Assembly: GCA_026399475.1 (NCBI GenBank)
Contig: JAPLQY010000077.1
Coordinates: 1-64,000 of the forward strand
DNA from: Rhodocyclales bacterium
GTDB lineage: Bacteria > Pseudomonadota > Gammaproteobacteria > Burkholderiales > Rhodocyclaceae
Length of the DNA stretch: 64,000 nt
Direction of reading: 5' to 3'
Part shown: in pieces, positions 45,999 through 54,430 of the stretch
Layout: each line of letters begins with the position of its first letter
How positions within the stretch are numbered: position 1 is the stretch's first letter
Notes under the pieces: generated by a model
Databases searched by the model: none
Seen by the model: the letters and a program-made list of their open reading frames with translations, nothing else
Told to the model about the DNA's origin: nothing
Made by a program: the position numbers and the translations under genes

Positions 45999-47272
45999 AC
46001 GCCCAATGTCAGAATGACGGCAAGCCCGACTCCGATAACAATTTGGCGAGTACGTTTCTGCAGGGCGATTTCCCGTTGATGAATCTGTTCAGCCCGATCA
46101 GAAACAGCCTTCAGCCGCTCTTGGCTGTCTGAGTTGAGTTTGTCTGCGACTCGCAGTGATGCCGCCATTTTGCTCTGATGCTCCAAATGCATCAGGCCGA
46201 TCTCTCCCATCGATCTTGCTATGTCGGCTTGGAATGCTGCTACCTCGTTCTGGTGCTCCAACTGCATCAGGCTGATCTCTCCCTTTGACCGTGTCATGTC
46301 TTCATGAAAGGCGGCTTGGCGCTTTTGAAGTGCGTTATCGGCCTTAGACAGATCGGAGCGCTGCTGTTTGATGTCGGCGAGGAGCTCTTGGATCAAACCA
46401 ACGCTCTCGTTGCGCAGCTGGGACAACTCCTCGTGAAATCTTGAAGCCGAGCCATTTAGGCTGGCAGCGATAGTTCGCTGCTGCTCGGCCAATTTGCCTT
46501 CGAGTTCAAAACAAAGCGTATTCAGGGCTGTGCGCAAGTCGGCAAACTCTTCAACCGACCTTTTCGCCTTCTCGTTCCACAATCGTTGTTGATCACCGAT
46601 CACGCCAACTGCTTCACGCTTTGTGGCTTGCAGTTCACCTTGCAGAGTACATTCGAGATCGCGCAGGGTGTTCCCGATTGATTCGGCCTGCGCTTCCCAT
46701 TTCGCCCGAGTGACATTGAGATTTTCCAGTGCGTCCCGGAGACAGCCTTCGAGCGATTCACGCGTTGCAGTCTCGACCACTTGCAGGGACTTCCTGAGTG
46801 CCTCTGCTTCCTGTTCCCAAGAGGCCTGCACCGCGCCAACCTCGCGGACTGCCATCTGATAGCGCTCTTCGAAAGACTTCCTCATTTCAGCGTCGAGCAC
46901 GTCAAGCTTGGCGCGGTGATCGCTGAATTCGCTCTGTACTAAGGCTGCTTCAGAGTGGACGGCGTCCCGCGTCGCTTCCAGATCGGATATGGCGTCTTTC
47001 TTGACTGAGGCGATGGCGCTTATTGCACGCTTTTCCCTGCCGTCAAAAATCGTAGACAGTTCGGCTGCGCTTTCAAGGTGAGATTTCAGGACAGAGTCTG
47101 CCGCCTCAATCTTTGTCAGCACGGTGCCAATTTGAGCCTCGACCCGCTTATCGACCTCCTGCTTCAGGGTTTGCAGCTCCTTATGCATACCCATCAATAC
47201 GGTTCCATGCACCTCAGTGAACTCGTCTAGCAATAGTTCGAGTTTGCCCTTCTTCACTGTCGTGGCGATCAT
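45971..47272 (-). CDS. Tail-anchored long coiled-coil protein
   Basis: Almost the whole 433-residue protein (about 15-405) is heptad-rich coiled coil. One C-terminal membrane segment follows (about 411-430, QIVIGVGLAVILTLGVWVWL) and the chain ends LHH. Two near-identical short repeats, SLMQLEHQNEVAAF and GLMHLEHQSKMAAS, lie near 335-370. It could span from the inner membrane into the cytosol as a sensor or scaffold for the overlapping downstream gene product. No named family is recognised. Confidence 0.7.
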   Translation of the reverse strand: MIATTVKKGKLELLLDEFTEVHGTVLMGMHKELQTLKQEVDKRVEAQIGTVLTKIEAADSVLKSHLESAAELSTIFDGREKRAISAIASVKKDAISDLEATRDAVHSEAALVQSEFSDHRAKLDVLDAEMRKSFEERYQMAVREVGAVQASWEQEAEALRKSLQVVETATRESLEGCLRDALENLNVTRAKWEAQAESIGNTLRDLECTLQGELQATKREAVGVIGDQQRLWNEKAKRSVEEFADLRTALNTLCFELEGKLAEQQRTIAASLNGSASRFHEELSQLRNESVGLIQELLADIKQQRSDLSKADNALQKRQAAFHEDMTRSKGEISLMQLEHQNEVAAFQADIARSMGEIGLMHLEHQSKMAASLRVADKLNSDSQERLKAVSDRAEQIHQREIALQKRTRQIVIGVGLAVILTLGVWVWLTLHH

Positions 47273-47450
47273 AAGGTTGGCTTAGTTAGTTACACGTGCC
47301 GTCAGATGGCTATCAGCGGCGGACCGTTCGGATTGTTCCGCTGCATATTACCCTTACCTGATGACATGCTGGAGGAGTGTGTCGCGGTCGTCAAAGGCAG
47401 ACTGCCGCCGGTGCGCATATCTATTCTGACGAACGGGTAGCCCGAACAGA

Positions 47451-47491
47451 CAAAACCCCCAGAACCTGAATTCTGGGGGTTTTGGGGGTTG
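47451..47491 (-). terminator. Terminator after the DUF3987 gene
   Basis: On the minus strand, the stem AACCCCCAGAA / TTCTGGGGGTT with a 6-base loop is followed by TT. It is nearly the same sequence as the terminator after ardC (35609-35650). Confidence 0.75.
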
Positions 47492-47500
47492 CTGCAGGGC

Positions 47501-49072
47501 CTATTTGGCCGCGAGGGCAGGGTTGATGGTGTAGCGGACGGATTGTGGCCGCCCCGGCCCACGCTCAACGGGAATGCGCCGTATCCACCCGGCCATCTCC
47601 AGTTCCGCGCAGGCGGCGCGAACCACATCCGCGTCCGTCAGGCTGGACCACCCTGACTTGTATACGTCCCGCTCACTGAACCCTTCGACCAGCTTGCCCG
47701 AACTGATCTTGGCGGCCAGCGCGGTGACCGCTGACTGATTCGGATCAAGGGCCATCGAGTAAATGCGTATTGCATGAGTCGATAGGTATTCGCCCCATCC
47801 GATCGCAAGATGTAGGGCTTCCAACGAAATGCCTTTTTCCCTGAAGTGTTTGCCAGAGGCTAGGTCAACGAGGTGGAAGATTAACGCTAAGGCCGGAATC
47901 AGTTTTCGGTACTTGCCGAAGTGCTCGGCGAGTACCGGGTTCTCTTGGTGCCGGATGTACGACTCAAGCTGCGTGTACCAGAGAATAAATTCCTTCTGCG
48001 CCTTCATGCTAAACCGGAAATAGGGAGTGCCCCTTTCTCCATCGCGCTGCGCTCCCAAGCTGATGAAATCCGTTGTTGCCAAGACCCGTGCAATTTCTAC
48101 GACCAGATCAACAGCATTCCCATTTGGAGCTTCATCAACATATTTCCAGCCATCCAGTTCATCAGGGCAGACCATCAGTTGCAGACGCTGCAATAAGCCA
48201 TCGTTGTCGTAGCCAACAACCGTTCCGTGGATATAGTCGAGCAGCTTGGCTGGTTGAATGCCACCGAATACTGAAAGGCAAAGGTGGGGGACAATGACAT
48301 TGCCGCGACCAATCCGGTCAACAACAAACCTATTGCGACCATTCCAGCCTTCGAGGTAGAAGGAGCGGTCACCTTCGTGCCCCGACTTGTCGCAGTTGGC
48401 TAACCACCCAATTAGTTCGTCTCTGAAAACTAGGAGGCCACGCGGGTTGTGACGCGCTATTTCGCCGATTACTTCGATAGTGGCATCGTTGGTTCGATAG
48501 CGGCGCAACCTAGGCTCTTCGTCCTCGCTCTCTGCCTTCATGAGTTCGGTAATACGCTGACGGGCCTGTTCCGGTTCCAACTTCAATTGCGCTTGTCCTT
48601 TGTCTGATTTCAGGCGCTGGATGTCAAACTCACGCTCGACCTTGCGGAGCAAATATGCGGCCATAGCGTCTGCGTAATCTCGCTGTGCTTGATCCTCAAG
48701 GTAGGCCATCGGAACCATTCCTGCGCTGAGGGCAGGGGACTTCAATGTACCGGGATGCCCAACCACACCGCCATAGTTGTTTGGAAATTCCATCCAGTTA
48801 TCGCGTGCCTTAGGCATGACCCCGCATCCTGTACCGATTATCGAACCGAACATTGCAATGTTCGCTACTGCCACGAAGTCAGGTGGACACTGCATACGAT
48901 GGGCTGCGTCCATGACGAAGTTGGCAAGTACCTCTGGTAGCAGCGTCGCCTGAAATGGCGCGACGGGTTGTAGGTCAAACTTCAACTCTTCCGGTTCTCC
49001 CCATGGTTCGCCGCCGTCGATACGTAAGGCCAGTAGGTCACGCACGGTCTGGGGGATGTCGATGATGTTCAT
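47501..49072 (-). CDS. DUF3987 (YfjI-like) helicase-type ATPase
   Basis: The 523-residue protein has the conserved layout of DUF3987. FVAVANIAMFGSIIGTGCGV is followed by the P-loop GHPGTLKSPAL, and by a Walker-B-like LLVFRDELIGWL. An LSVFGGIQPAKL segment lies further on, and the C-terminal part is winged-helix-like (about 455-523). These proteins accompany small primases in satellites and integrative elements and probably unwind DNA at the element's origin. It overlaps the prim-pol gene by ATGA. Confidence 0.88.
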   Translation of the reverse strand: MNIIDIPQTVRDLLALRIDGGEPWGEPEELKFDLQPVAPFQATLLPEVLANFVMDAAHRMQCPPDFVAVANIAMFGSIIGTGCGVMPKARDNWMEFPNNYGGVVGHPGTLKSPALSAGMVPMAYLEDQAQRDYADAMAAYLLRKVEREFDIQRLKSDKGQAQLKLEPEQARQRITELMKAESEDEEPRLRRYRTNDATIEVIGEIARHNPRGLLVFRDELIGWLANCDKSGHEGDRSFYLEGWNGRNRFVVDRIGRGNVIVPHLCLSVFGGIQPAKLLDYIHGTVVGYDNDGLLQRLQLMVCPDELDGWKYVDEAPNGNAVDLVVEIARVLATTDFISLGAQRDGERGTPYFRFSMKAQKEFILWYTQLESYIRHQENPVLAEHFGKYRKLIPALALIFHLVDLASGKHFREKGISLEALHLAIGWGEYLSTHAIRIYSMALDPNQSAVTALAAKISSGKLVEGFSERDVYKSGWSSLTDADVVRAACAELEMAGWIRRIPVERGPGRPQSVRYTINPALAAK

Positions 49073-49629
49073 AGTGAAAATTCCTTCAAAAATTCATAAG
49101 GTTTCCCGGTATCGGGATGGATAGACGGCGGCAGTGCCACGTTCTTGCCTGTGGAGAGCAGTTCGATCAGAAAGGCAGGCTTTGCCTCCTTAGTGCCGGA
49201 GATGCACACCTGACCGTCACGTATCCAAATGTCGGACTGGCGCAATGTCGTATTGGCTTTGGCAGGCGACTCGCCTATCGGCACGCGCAGGTACTGGTGG
49301 CGTCCCACACCCGAACCGGTCATGACATGGGGATCGAATTTGCCGCCCAGAATGGTATCGGCTGTCTGGTATGCTTCATTGGCGTATTGCAGGCCGCCGC
49401 GAATGTCGATGTCGAGAACGACGATTTCGTGCCCCTCGACGACGGACCACTTGCCGGGACGGAAGCCGATGTTGTAGCCGGGGCGGTATGTTGCCTCCAG
49501 CGTTGCGATTGATGCGACGGGAGCGGCTGCCCAGCCATTGTTCACAGGAGCCTTGCTCTTGGGAAGTAGCCAGTGGATTGCGAGACCCATTTCGCACAGT
49601 TCGAGCATTGCCTTGAGAGTCGGGTTCAT
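49069..49629 (-). CDS. Prim-pol (bifunctional primase/polymerase) domain protein
   Basis: The 186-residue archaeo-eukaryotic-type primase domain carries the catalytic acidic pair in IVVLDIDIRGG, the histidine in GVGRHQYLRV, and the closing PPSIHPDTGKPYEF. It would prime replication of the excised element. ATG at 49629 overlaps the stop of the CHC2 gene (ATGA), and its stop overlaps the DUF3987 gene. Upstream extension of the frame is not family-like. Confidence 0.9.
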   Translation of the reverse strand: MNPTLKAMLELCEMGLAIHWLLPKSKAPVNNGWAAAPVASIATLEATYRPGYNIGFRPGKWSVVEGHEIVVLDIDIRGGLQYANEAYQTADTILGGKFDPHVMTGSGVGRHQYLRVPIGESPAKANTTLRQSDIWIRDGQVCISGTKEAKPAFLIELLSTGKNVALPPSIHPDTGKPYEFLKEFSL

Positions 49630-50003
49630 ATCCAGCCCTCCAGAAAGCGGATCGCTTCCGGCACCGAAAGACCGTCCCGTGCACAGACAAAACCGACAAT
49701 ATTCTTGCCGGTTTCGCCGCAGTTTGAGGACTTGCACTGATACCAGCCGGTTCTCAGGTGCATGCAGAACGAGGGGTTGTGGTCGTCATGGAACGGACAG
49801 CACCCCCAAGCCCAGTCGTCGCCACGCTCTACGAACCCACTGATCTGTGATGCGTAGAATTCTGCTGGTGATGGCAGCGGTGGCCTAGACTTCTTTACCA
49901 ATGGTTTGGTATAGTTGCCGTAAGCAGCGTGGCCACGAAAGTTATGTTGCTGGCCCAGCTGGCGTCTGCAAACGTTGCTGGGCTTTGTCTTTTTTAGCTT
50001 CAT
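49626..50003 (-). CDS. CHC2 zinc-finger primase-like protein
   Basis: The 125-residue protein has a basic N-terminal region (about 1-45) and a DnaG-type zinc finger at about 65-100: CCPFHDDHNPSF, then WYQCKSSNCGETG, giving a Cys-His-Cys-Cys metal site. There is no TOPRIM domain. It may recognise the priming template for the adjoining prim-pol protein. Its start overlaps the AlpA-like gene by 4 bases, so the replication block is one operon. Confidence 0.87.
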   Translation of the reverse strand: MKLKKTKPSNVCRRQLGQQHNFRGHAAYGNYTKPLVKKSRPPLPSPAEFYASQISGFVERGDDWAWGCCPFHDDHNPSFCMHLRTGWYQCKSSNCGETGKNIVGFVCARDGLSVPEAIRFLEGWI

Positions 50004-50326
50004 TTTTTTGTCCCTTCGGTAAGAAGGGAAGGGCGACGCTGGTTGTCTGCATCGGGTTGCTTGCCGGTTGCCGTTAGGGCTTTGTCACCCGCCCCGACCT
50101 CCGATAGTGACTTCCGCAAGCGCCCCACTTTCCAACCATTGGAACGTGGGGATAGCTTGTCTGGTGGTGGGATTAGTCCGGCGCCGACGCGCCGCCAAAG
50201 CGTCGCGGGGGAGCATGTGTATAAAGCTTCGACTACCGGTTGTTTGACGTACGCGGAGTCTGGAAGTTGATCAAAGTTTTCGAAGGCGGGGAGATACTGC
50301 GCCGCCGGTTGTGCTTTTGTAGACAT
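50000..50326 (-). CDS. AlpA-like helix-turn-helix regulator
   Basis: In this 108-residue protein, residues about 25-75 fit the AlpA/MerR-like excisionase fold (YVKQPVVEALYTCSPATLWRRV, then GWKVGRLRKSL). AlpA proteins activate integrase and excision genes in satellites such as P4. It has an AAAAGGAG ribosome site, lies at the head of the replication operon and 860 bases from the integrase gene. It probably controls excision and replication (inference). Confidence 0.78.
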   Translation of the reverse strand: MSTKAQPAAQYLPAFENFDQLPDSAYVKQPVVEALYTCSPATLWRRVGAGLIPPPDKLSPRSNGWKVGRLRKSLSEVGAGDKALTATGKQPDADNQRRPSLLTEGTKK

Positions 50327-50392
50327 TCATGTCTCCTTTTGAGGATTGAGGTGACATGAATCGTAGTGACGCGCATTGGAGGGCCACTCTGA

Positions 50393-50419
50393 AATCCCTG
50401 TCCCGTTCGGACAGGGATT
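50393..50419. terminator. Hairpin between the AlpA-like gene and the next gene
   Basis: The perfect 11-bp stem AATCCCTGTCC / GGACAGGGATT has a 5-base loop. There is only a short T content, so it is either a terminator of the upstream gene or an operator. Confidence 0.5.
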
Positions 50420-50435
50420 GTTGCGTTCCTGAGGC

Positions 50436-51059
50436 TTACAAAGTTCTGGGTAGGCTTATCTGCAACTTTGCGGATTTGCATACGGCGCTAATGAAATCGC
50501 GCCGCTCATTTCGAAGGTCTTGGGCTGATGATTGTTTGTAACTTGGGTCTTCAGCCGCAAAGTGGTCGAAGATCGCTCCGAGTGACGATACAAGGTTGTC
50601 GCGCTCTGGCTTGCCGGGATTTGTCCTTTCGGGGATGGGAATATCTGCGGCGGTAAACAATTGCCACATGTACTCGACTTTGCTTAACACAACATTGATT
50701 TCCTCTTCGAACGATGCTGCTCGTGTATCAGTCGGGTTGTACGCTTGACGTGCCCTAGCGACGAGAGGCAAGGGTAGGTGTAGCGGTCTCAATCGAATGT
50801 GCACTTCTCGTAGAGATTCGATAAGTTCACTCCGATCTTGGCGCTGCTTCTGCGTGTTCTTCCGGTCAGGGTTAGCCTTGACTGCGAGGTCGTAAGTAAT
50901 TAGGGCGTCGATCACTGGTTCGAGAATGGCGGTCCAAGAATCCCGATCTTCAAAGGAGCTCTCAATGGCTGGAAGGATATGTTCGTAAAAATCGCTGTCA
51001 TGCGAGATGGCGACATTCTTCGTGTATGGCCTGATGTCCCTGCTCTTGGGTCGTGTCAT
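50436..51059 (-). CDS. 207-residue protein of unknown function
   Basis: This hydrophilic helical protein begins MTRPKSRDIRPYTKNVAISH. It is rich in charged residues (RKNTQKQRQDRSELIESLREVH) and has no membrane segment or recognisable catalytic motif. It sits between the integrase and the AlpA-like regulator, a position where satellites carry regulators or small accessory proteins. A hairpin separates it from the replication operon. No family is recognised. Confidence 0.5.
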   Translation of the reverse strand: MTRPKSRDIRPYTKNVAISHDSDFYEHILPAIESSFEDRDSWTAILEPVIDALITYDLAVKANPDRKNTQKQRQDRSELIESLREVHIRLRPLHLPLPLVARARQAYNPTDTRAASFEEEINVVLSKVEYMWQLFTAADIPIPERTNPGKPERDNLVSSLGAIFDHFAAEDPSYKQSSAQDLRNERRDFISAVCKSAKLQISLPRTL

Positions 51060-51188
51060 TTTGCGACTCCTTCTGATGCAGTGTTGGGGGGATTCTGAGA
51101 AGGATCAACGCTGCAGCTCGGCAATTCCTCGCATACAAGGTAGCCGACTTCAGTCATTCGTTCCCATCGTGTTTGAACTTAGAACGCA

Positions 51189-52394
51189 TCAAGCGGCCCT
51201 TGCGAACGGGATTATCTGCGCTCCTTCCCTGAGAGCGTCGATCGTGTCAGCCCATTGCTGGATCATCTGGAGGCGCTCTGGCATGTATTGAGCTTGGTTA
51301 TATGCAGCACGTACCGCATTTTTTTCCGCATGGGCCAACTGGCTCTCTATTACGTCAGGCCGAAACCCCATCTCATTGCACATTGTTGAAAATGTGCCTC
51401 GTGCCCCGTGGGGGCTAAACTTGTCCCCGTAGCCGAGTTTGACGATTGCATTGCGCAGCGTGGCGACGGGCATGGTTTGCGACTTCGTACCCTGCGCAGG
51501 AAATAGATGCTTACCGCTGCCGGTGAGTTCCTTCAACTCCCCCAACAGGGCTATTGCCTGCGACGACAGAGGCACGAGGTGCACCTTCCTCATTTTCATG
51601 CGTGCGCCGGGTATTTGCCATTCGGCCCTCTCCAAGTTGAATTCACTCCATGCAGCGCCGCAGAGTTCACCGGGGCGGACGGCTGTCAGCAGTAGCAGCT
51701 TCAAGGCAATTGCTGTAGTGCGGTGTCCCGTGTAGTCCTCCAACTTGCGCAGGAAATCGGGTAAGGCTTCATGGTCTAGATGCTTACGGTGCTCGACCAC
51801 GCGCCGGGCGATCTCGCCTTTGATGGGGTCGGCGACATTGAATTCGGCGCGGTGTGTCAGGATCGCCAGTTTGAACACGGAGCCAATGATCTGCCTTGCG
51901 AGGATGGCGCGGGTGGGGGCTTGCCGCTTCTCGATCCTGCGTACTACGTCGTACACCGTTGGGGTCTTGATGTTTTTGATTGGCAGGCTGCCAATGTAGG
52001 GGTTGATGTCCTTATCAAGAATGACTTTGACGTGGGCGGCATACCCGCTTGACCAGCTACCTGACTTCGCGGCATACCATTCCTGAGCGACCAAGGCGAA
52101 GGTGTTGGCCGCTTCGTATCTCTTGGTTGCATACTCCGCTTTACGTTGCTGTGTGGGGTTGATACCGGCTTTGACCAATTTACGTGCCGCCCGATGGCGC
52201 TCTCTGGCTTCGGCAAGGGATAGGGCAGGGTACTCATCCAGCGTGAATATGGTTTCTTTGCCGTTCAGACGGAAGCGATAACGCCAGTGTTTCCCGCCTG
52301 AGGGGGTTACTTCAAGGTACAATCCGCCCCCGTCTGCGAGCTTGTAAGCCTTCGCGTCCTTCTTGGCCTTTGCGACTTCGGTACTGGTCAGCAT
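51189..52394 (-). CDS. int: Tyrosine integrase (P4-type, DUF4102 N terminus)
   Basis: This 401-residue integrase has an N-terminal DUF4102 arm-binding domain (KLADGGGLYLEVTPSGGKHW), a core-binding SAM-like domain (about 95-200), and the catalytic domain with Arg in TAVRPGEL, His-x-x-Arg in SPHGARGTF, His in LAHAEKN and the Tyr in AAYNQAQY. It lies 243 bases from the right att core. This class normally uses tRNA genes; here the target is the lepA 5' end. Confidence 0.95.
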   Translation of the reverse strand: MLTSTEVAKAKKDAKAYKLADGGGLYLEVTPSGGKHWRYRFRLNGKETIFTLDEYPALSLAEARERHRAARKLVKAGINPTQQRKAEYATKRYEAANTFALVAQEWYAAKSGSWSSGYAAHVKVILDKDINPYIGSLPIKNIKTPTVYDVVRRIEKRQAPTRAILARQIIGSVFKLAILTHRAEFNVADPIKGEIARRVVEHRKHLDHEALPDFLRKLEDYTGHRTTAIALKLLLLTAVRPGELCGAAWSEFNLERAEWQIPGARMKMRKVHLVPLSSQAIALLGELKELTGSGKHLFPAQGTKSQTMPVATLRNAIVKLGYGDKFSPHGARGTFSTMCNEMGFRPDVIESQLAHAEKNAVRAAYNQAQYMPERLQMIQQWADTIDALREGAQIIPFARAA

Positions 52395-52466
52395 TCGGTT
52401 CTCCCTAGTCGGTTTGAGTGGTGACAGAACGTAGAAACCGTTGTGCTGTCTGCGTTACATAGAAAA

Positions 52467-52480
52467 TTGCGGGTAGGATT
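52467..52480 (-). repeat. Inverted arm-type site near attR
   Basis: TTGCGGGTAGGATT is the reverse complement of AATCCTACCCGCAA. It shares AATCCTACCCGCA with the left arm region at 33746-33758. Confidence 0.6.
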
Positions 52481-52496
52481 TTTTGGGCCTGATCAG

Positions 52497-52518
52497 CTTA
52501 CCCGCATTTCTACCCGCA
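52497..52518 (+). repeat. Right arm-type integrase site pair
   Basis: Tandem words CTTACCCGCAT and TTCTACCCGCA match the left pair at 33749-33770 in order and orientation. Confidence 0.65.
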
Positions 52519-52636
52519 AAATATTGAGCTTGCTTGAGTCGGTTTGAGATTACATGAGACATACAATTGAATAAAATCAAGCAATTAGATGTTGAAATGA
52601 TACCGCAAGCGTCGGCTTGATGCAAGTCTAAAGCTC

Positions 52637-54430
52637 ATGGATCACATCCGCAACTTCTCCATCATCGCTCATATCGACCACGGTAAATCCACCCTGGCCG
52701 ACCGGATCATCCATCGCTGCGGCGGTTTGTCCGACCGCGAAATGGAGGCGCAAGTCCTCGATTCGATGGACATCGAGCGCGAGCGCGGCATCACCATCAA
52801 GGCGCAGACGGCAGCGCTGAGCTACACGGCGCGTGACGGTCAAATTTACAACCTGAATCTGATCGATACCCCGGGGCACGTCGACTTCTCCTACGAGGTC
52901 AGCCGTTCGCTGTCCGCCTGCGAAGGCGCATTGCTGGTGGTCGATGCTTCGCAGGGTGTCGAGGCGCAGACCGTGGCGAACTGCTACACGGCGATCGAAC
53001 TCGGCGTCGACGTGGTGCCGGTGCTGAACAAGATCGACCTGCCCGCCGCCGATCCCGACAACGCGCGCCAGGAAATCGAGGACGTGATCGGCATCGATGC
53101 CACCGAAGCGATCCTGTGCTCAGCCAAGACCGGTCTCGGTGTCGATGATGTCATCGAGGCCGTCATCGCTCGCATCCCGCCGCCCAAGGGTGATCCCGCG
53201 GCGCCGCTGAAGGCGCTGATCATAGACTCCTGGTTCGACAACTATGTCGGCGTCGTGATGCTGGTGCGCGTGGTGGATGGCACCCTGCGCGCCAAGGACA
53301 AGATATTGCTGATGGCGGAAGGCTCTCAGCACCTGGTCGAACAGGTCGGCGTATTCACGCCCAAGTCGGTGACGCGCCCGGAACTGCGCGCTGGCGAGGT
53401 CGGCTTCATTATTTCCGGCATCAAGGAACTCGATGCCGCGAAGGTCGGCGACACGGTGACCATAGCCGACAGGCGAGCCGCCCAGGCGCTGCCCGGCTTC
53501 AAGGAAATCAAGTCGCAGGTCTTCGCCGGCCTCTATCCGATCGAATCCAACCAGTACGATTCCTTGCGCGACTCGCTGGAGAAACTCAAGCTCAACGATG
53601 CCTCGCTGCATTACGAGCCGGAAGTGTCGCAGGCGCTCGGCTTCGGCTTCCGCTGCGGCTTCCTCGGCCTCTTGCACATGGAAATCGTGCAGGAGCGACT
53701 GGAGCGCGAGTTCGACCAGGACCTGATCACCACGGCGCCGACGGTGGTGTATGAAGTCCTGATGCGTGACGGCACTACTGTCCAGGTGGAAAATCCGGCC
53801 AAGCTGCCGGAAGTCCAGAAGATGGAGGAAATCCGCGAGCCGATCATCACCACCAAGATTTTCGTGCCGCAGGAGTATTTGGGCGCGGTGATCACCCTGT
53901 GCGAGAGCAAACGCGGCTCGCAGGTGAACATGGCCTATCACGGCCGCCAGGTGCAACTGACCTACGACATGCCGATGGCCGAAGTGGTCATGGATTTCTT
54001 CGACAAGCTCAAATCCGTTTCGCGCGGCTATGCTTCGCTCGATTACGAGTTCAAGGAGTATCGGGCGGCCGACGTGGTCAAGCTGGACGTCCTGATCAAC
54101 GGTGACAAGGTGGATGCCCTGTCGCTGATCGTGCATCGAGCCAACGCGCCGTATCGTGGCCGCGAGCTGGCAGCCAAGATGCGCGAGCTGATCCCGCGCC
54201 AGATGTACGACGTCGCCATCCAGGCGGCGATCGGTTCGACCATCGTCGCCCGCGAGAACGTCAAGGCCATGCGCAAGGACGTGCTGGCCAAGTGCTATGG
54301 CGGTGACATCACGCGCAAAAAGAAGCTGCTGGAAAAGCAGAAGGCCGGCAAGAAGCGCATGAAGCAGGTGGGCAGCGTCGAAATTCCCCAGGAAGCTTTC
54401 CTAGCCGTGCTGCGGGTGGGTGACAAATGA
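52637..54430 (+). CDS. lepA: Elongation factor 4 (LepA)
   Basis: This 597-residue ribosome-associated GTPase has the G1 loop [14 protein letters not shown]3 [11 protein letters not shown] and G4 NKIDLP, followed by EF-G-like domains and the LepA-specific C terminus ([19 protein letters not shown]). It acts in translation and ribosome assembly. The start ATG and all upstream sequence come from the integrated element. There is no strong ribosome site (AAAGC only), so expression may have changed on integration. It overlaps lepB by 4 bases. Confidence 0.97.
   Translation: MDHIRNFSIIAHIDHGKSTLADRIIHRCGGLSDREMEAQVLDSMDIERERGITIKAQTAALSYTARDGQIYNLNLIDTPGHVDFSYEVSRSLSACEGALLVVDASQGVEAQTVANCYTAIELGVDVVPVLNKIDLPAADPDNARQEIEDVIGIDATEAILCSAKTGLGVDDVIEAVIARIPPPKGDPAAPLKALIIDSWFDNYVGVVMLVRVVDGTLRAKDKILLMAEGSQHLVEQVGVFTPKSVTRPELRAGEVGFIISGIKELDAAKVGDTVTIADRRAAQALPGFKEIKSQVFAGLYPIESNQYDSLRDSLEKLKLNDASLHYEPEVSQALGFGFRCGFLGLLHMEIVQERLEREFDQDLITTAPTVVYEVLMRDGTTVQVENPAKLPEVQKMEEIREPIITTKIFVPQEYLGAVITLCESKRGSQVNMAYHGRQVQLTYDMPMAEVVMDFFDKLKSVSRGYASLDYEFKEYRAADVVKLDVLINGDKVDALSLIVHRANAPYRGRELAAKMRELIPRQMYDVAIQAAIGSTIVARENVKAMRKDVLAKCYGGDITRKKKLLEKQKAGKKRMKQVGSVEIPQEAFLAVLRVGDK
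52638..52653. repeat. Right attachment core in the lepA 5' end
   Basis: TGGATCACATCCGCAA begins at the second base of the lepA start codon. The element therefore supplies the A of the ATG and everything upstream. Confidence 0.88.

Larger units (their letters stand above)
33670..52653. mobile_element. Integrated element in the 5' end of lepA, satellite-like
   Basis: The ends are a 16-bp direct repeat, TGGATCACATCCGCAA, at 33670-33685 and 52638-52653; the right copy is codons 1-6 of lepA. A tyrosine integrase is adjacent to the right end. The element holds an AlpA-like regulator, primase-type genes, recombination and antirestriction genes, a toxin-antitoxin pair, an orphan terminase small subunit and unknown cargo. 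No capsid, tail, lysis or conjugation gene is recognisable. By eye the cargo blocks at 37.4-42.9 and 44.4-47.3 kb are less GC-rich than the chromosome. Confidence 0.88.
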
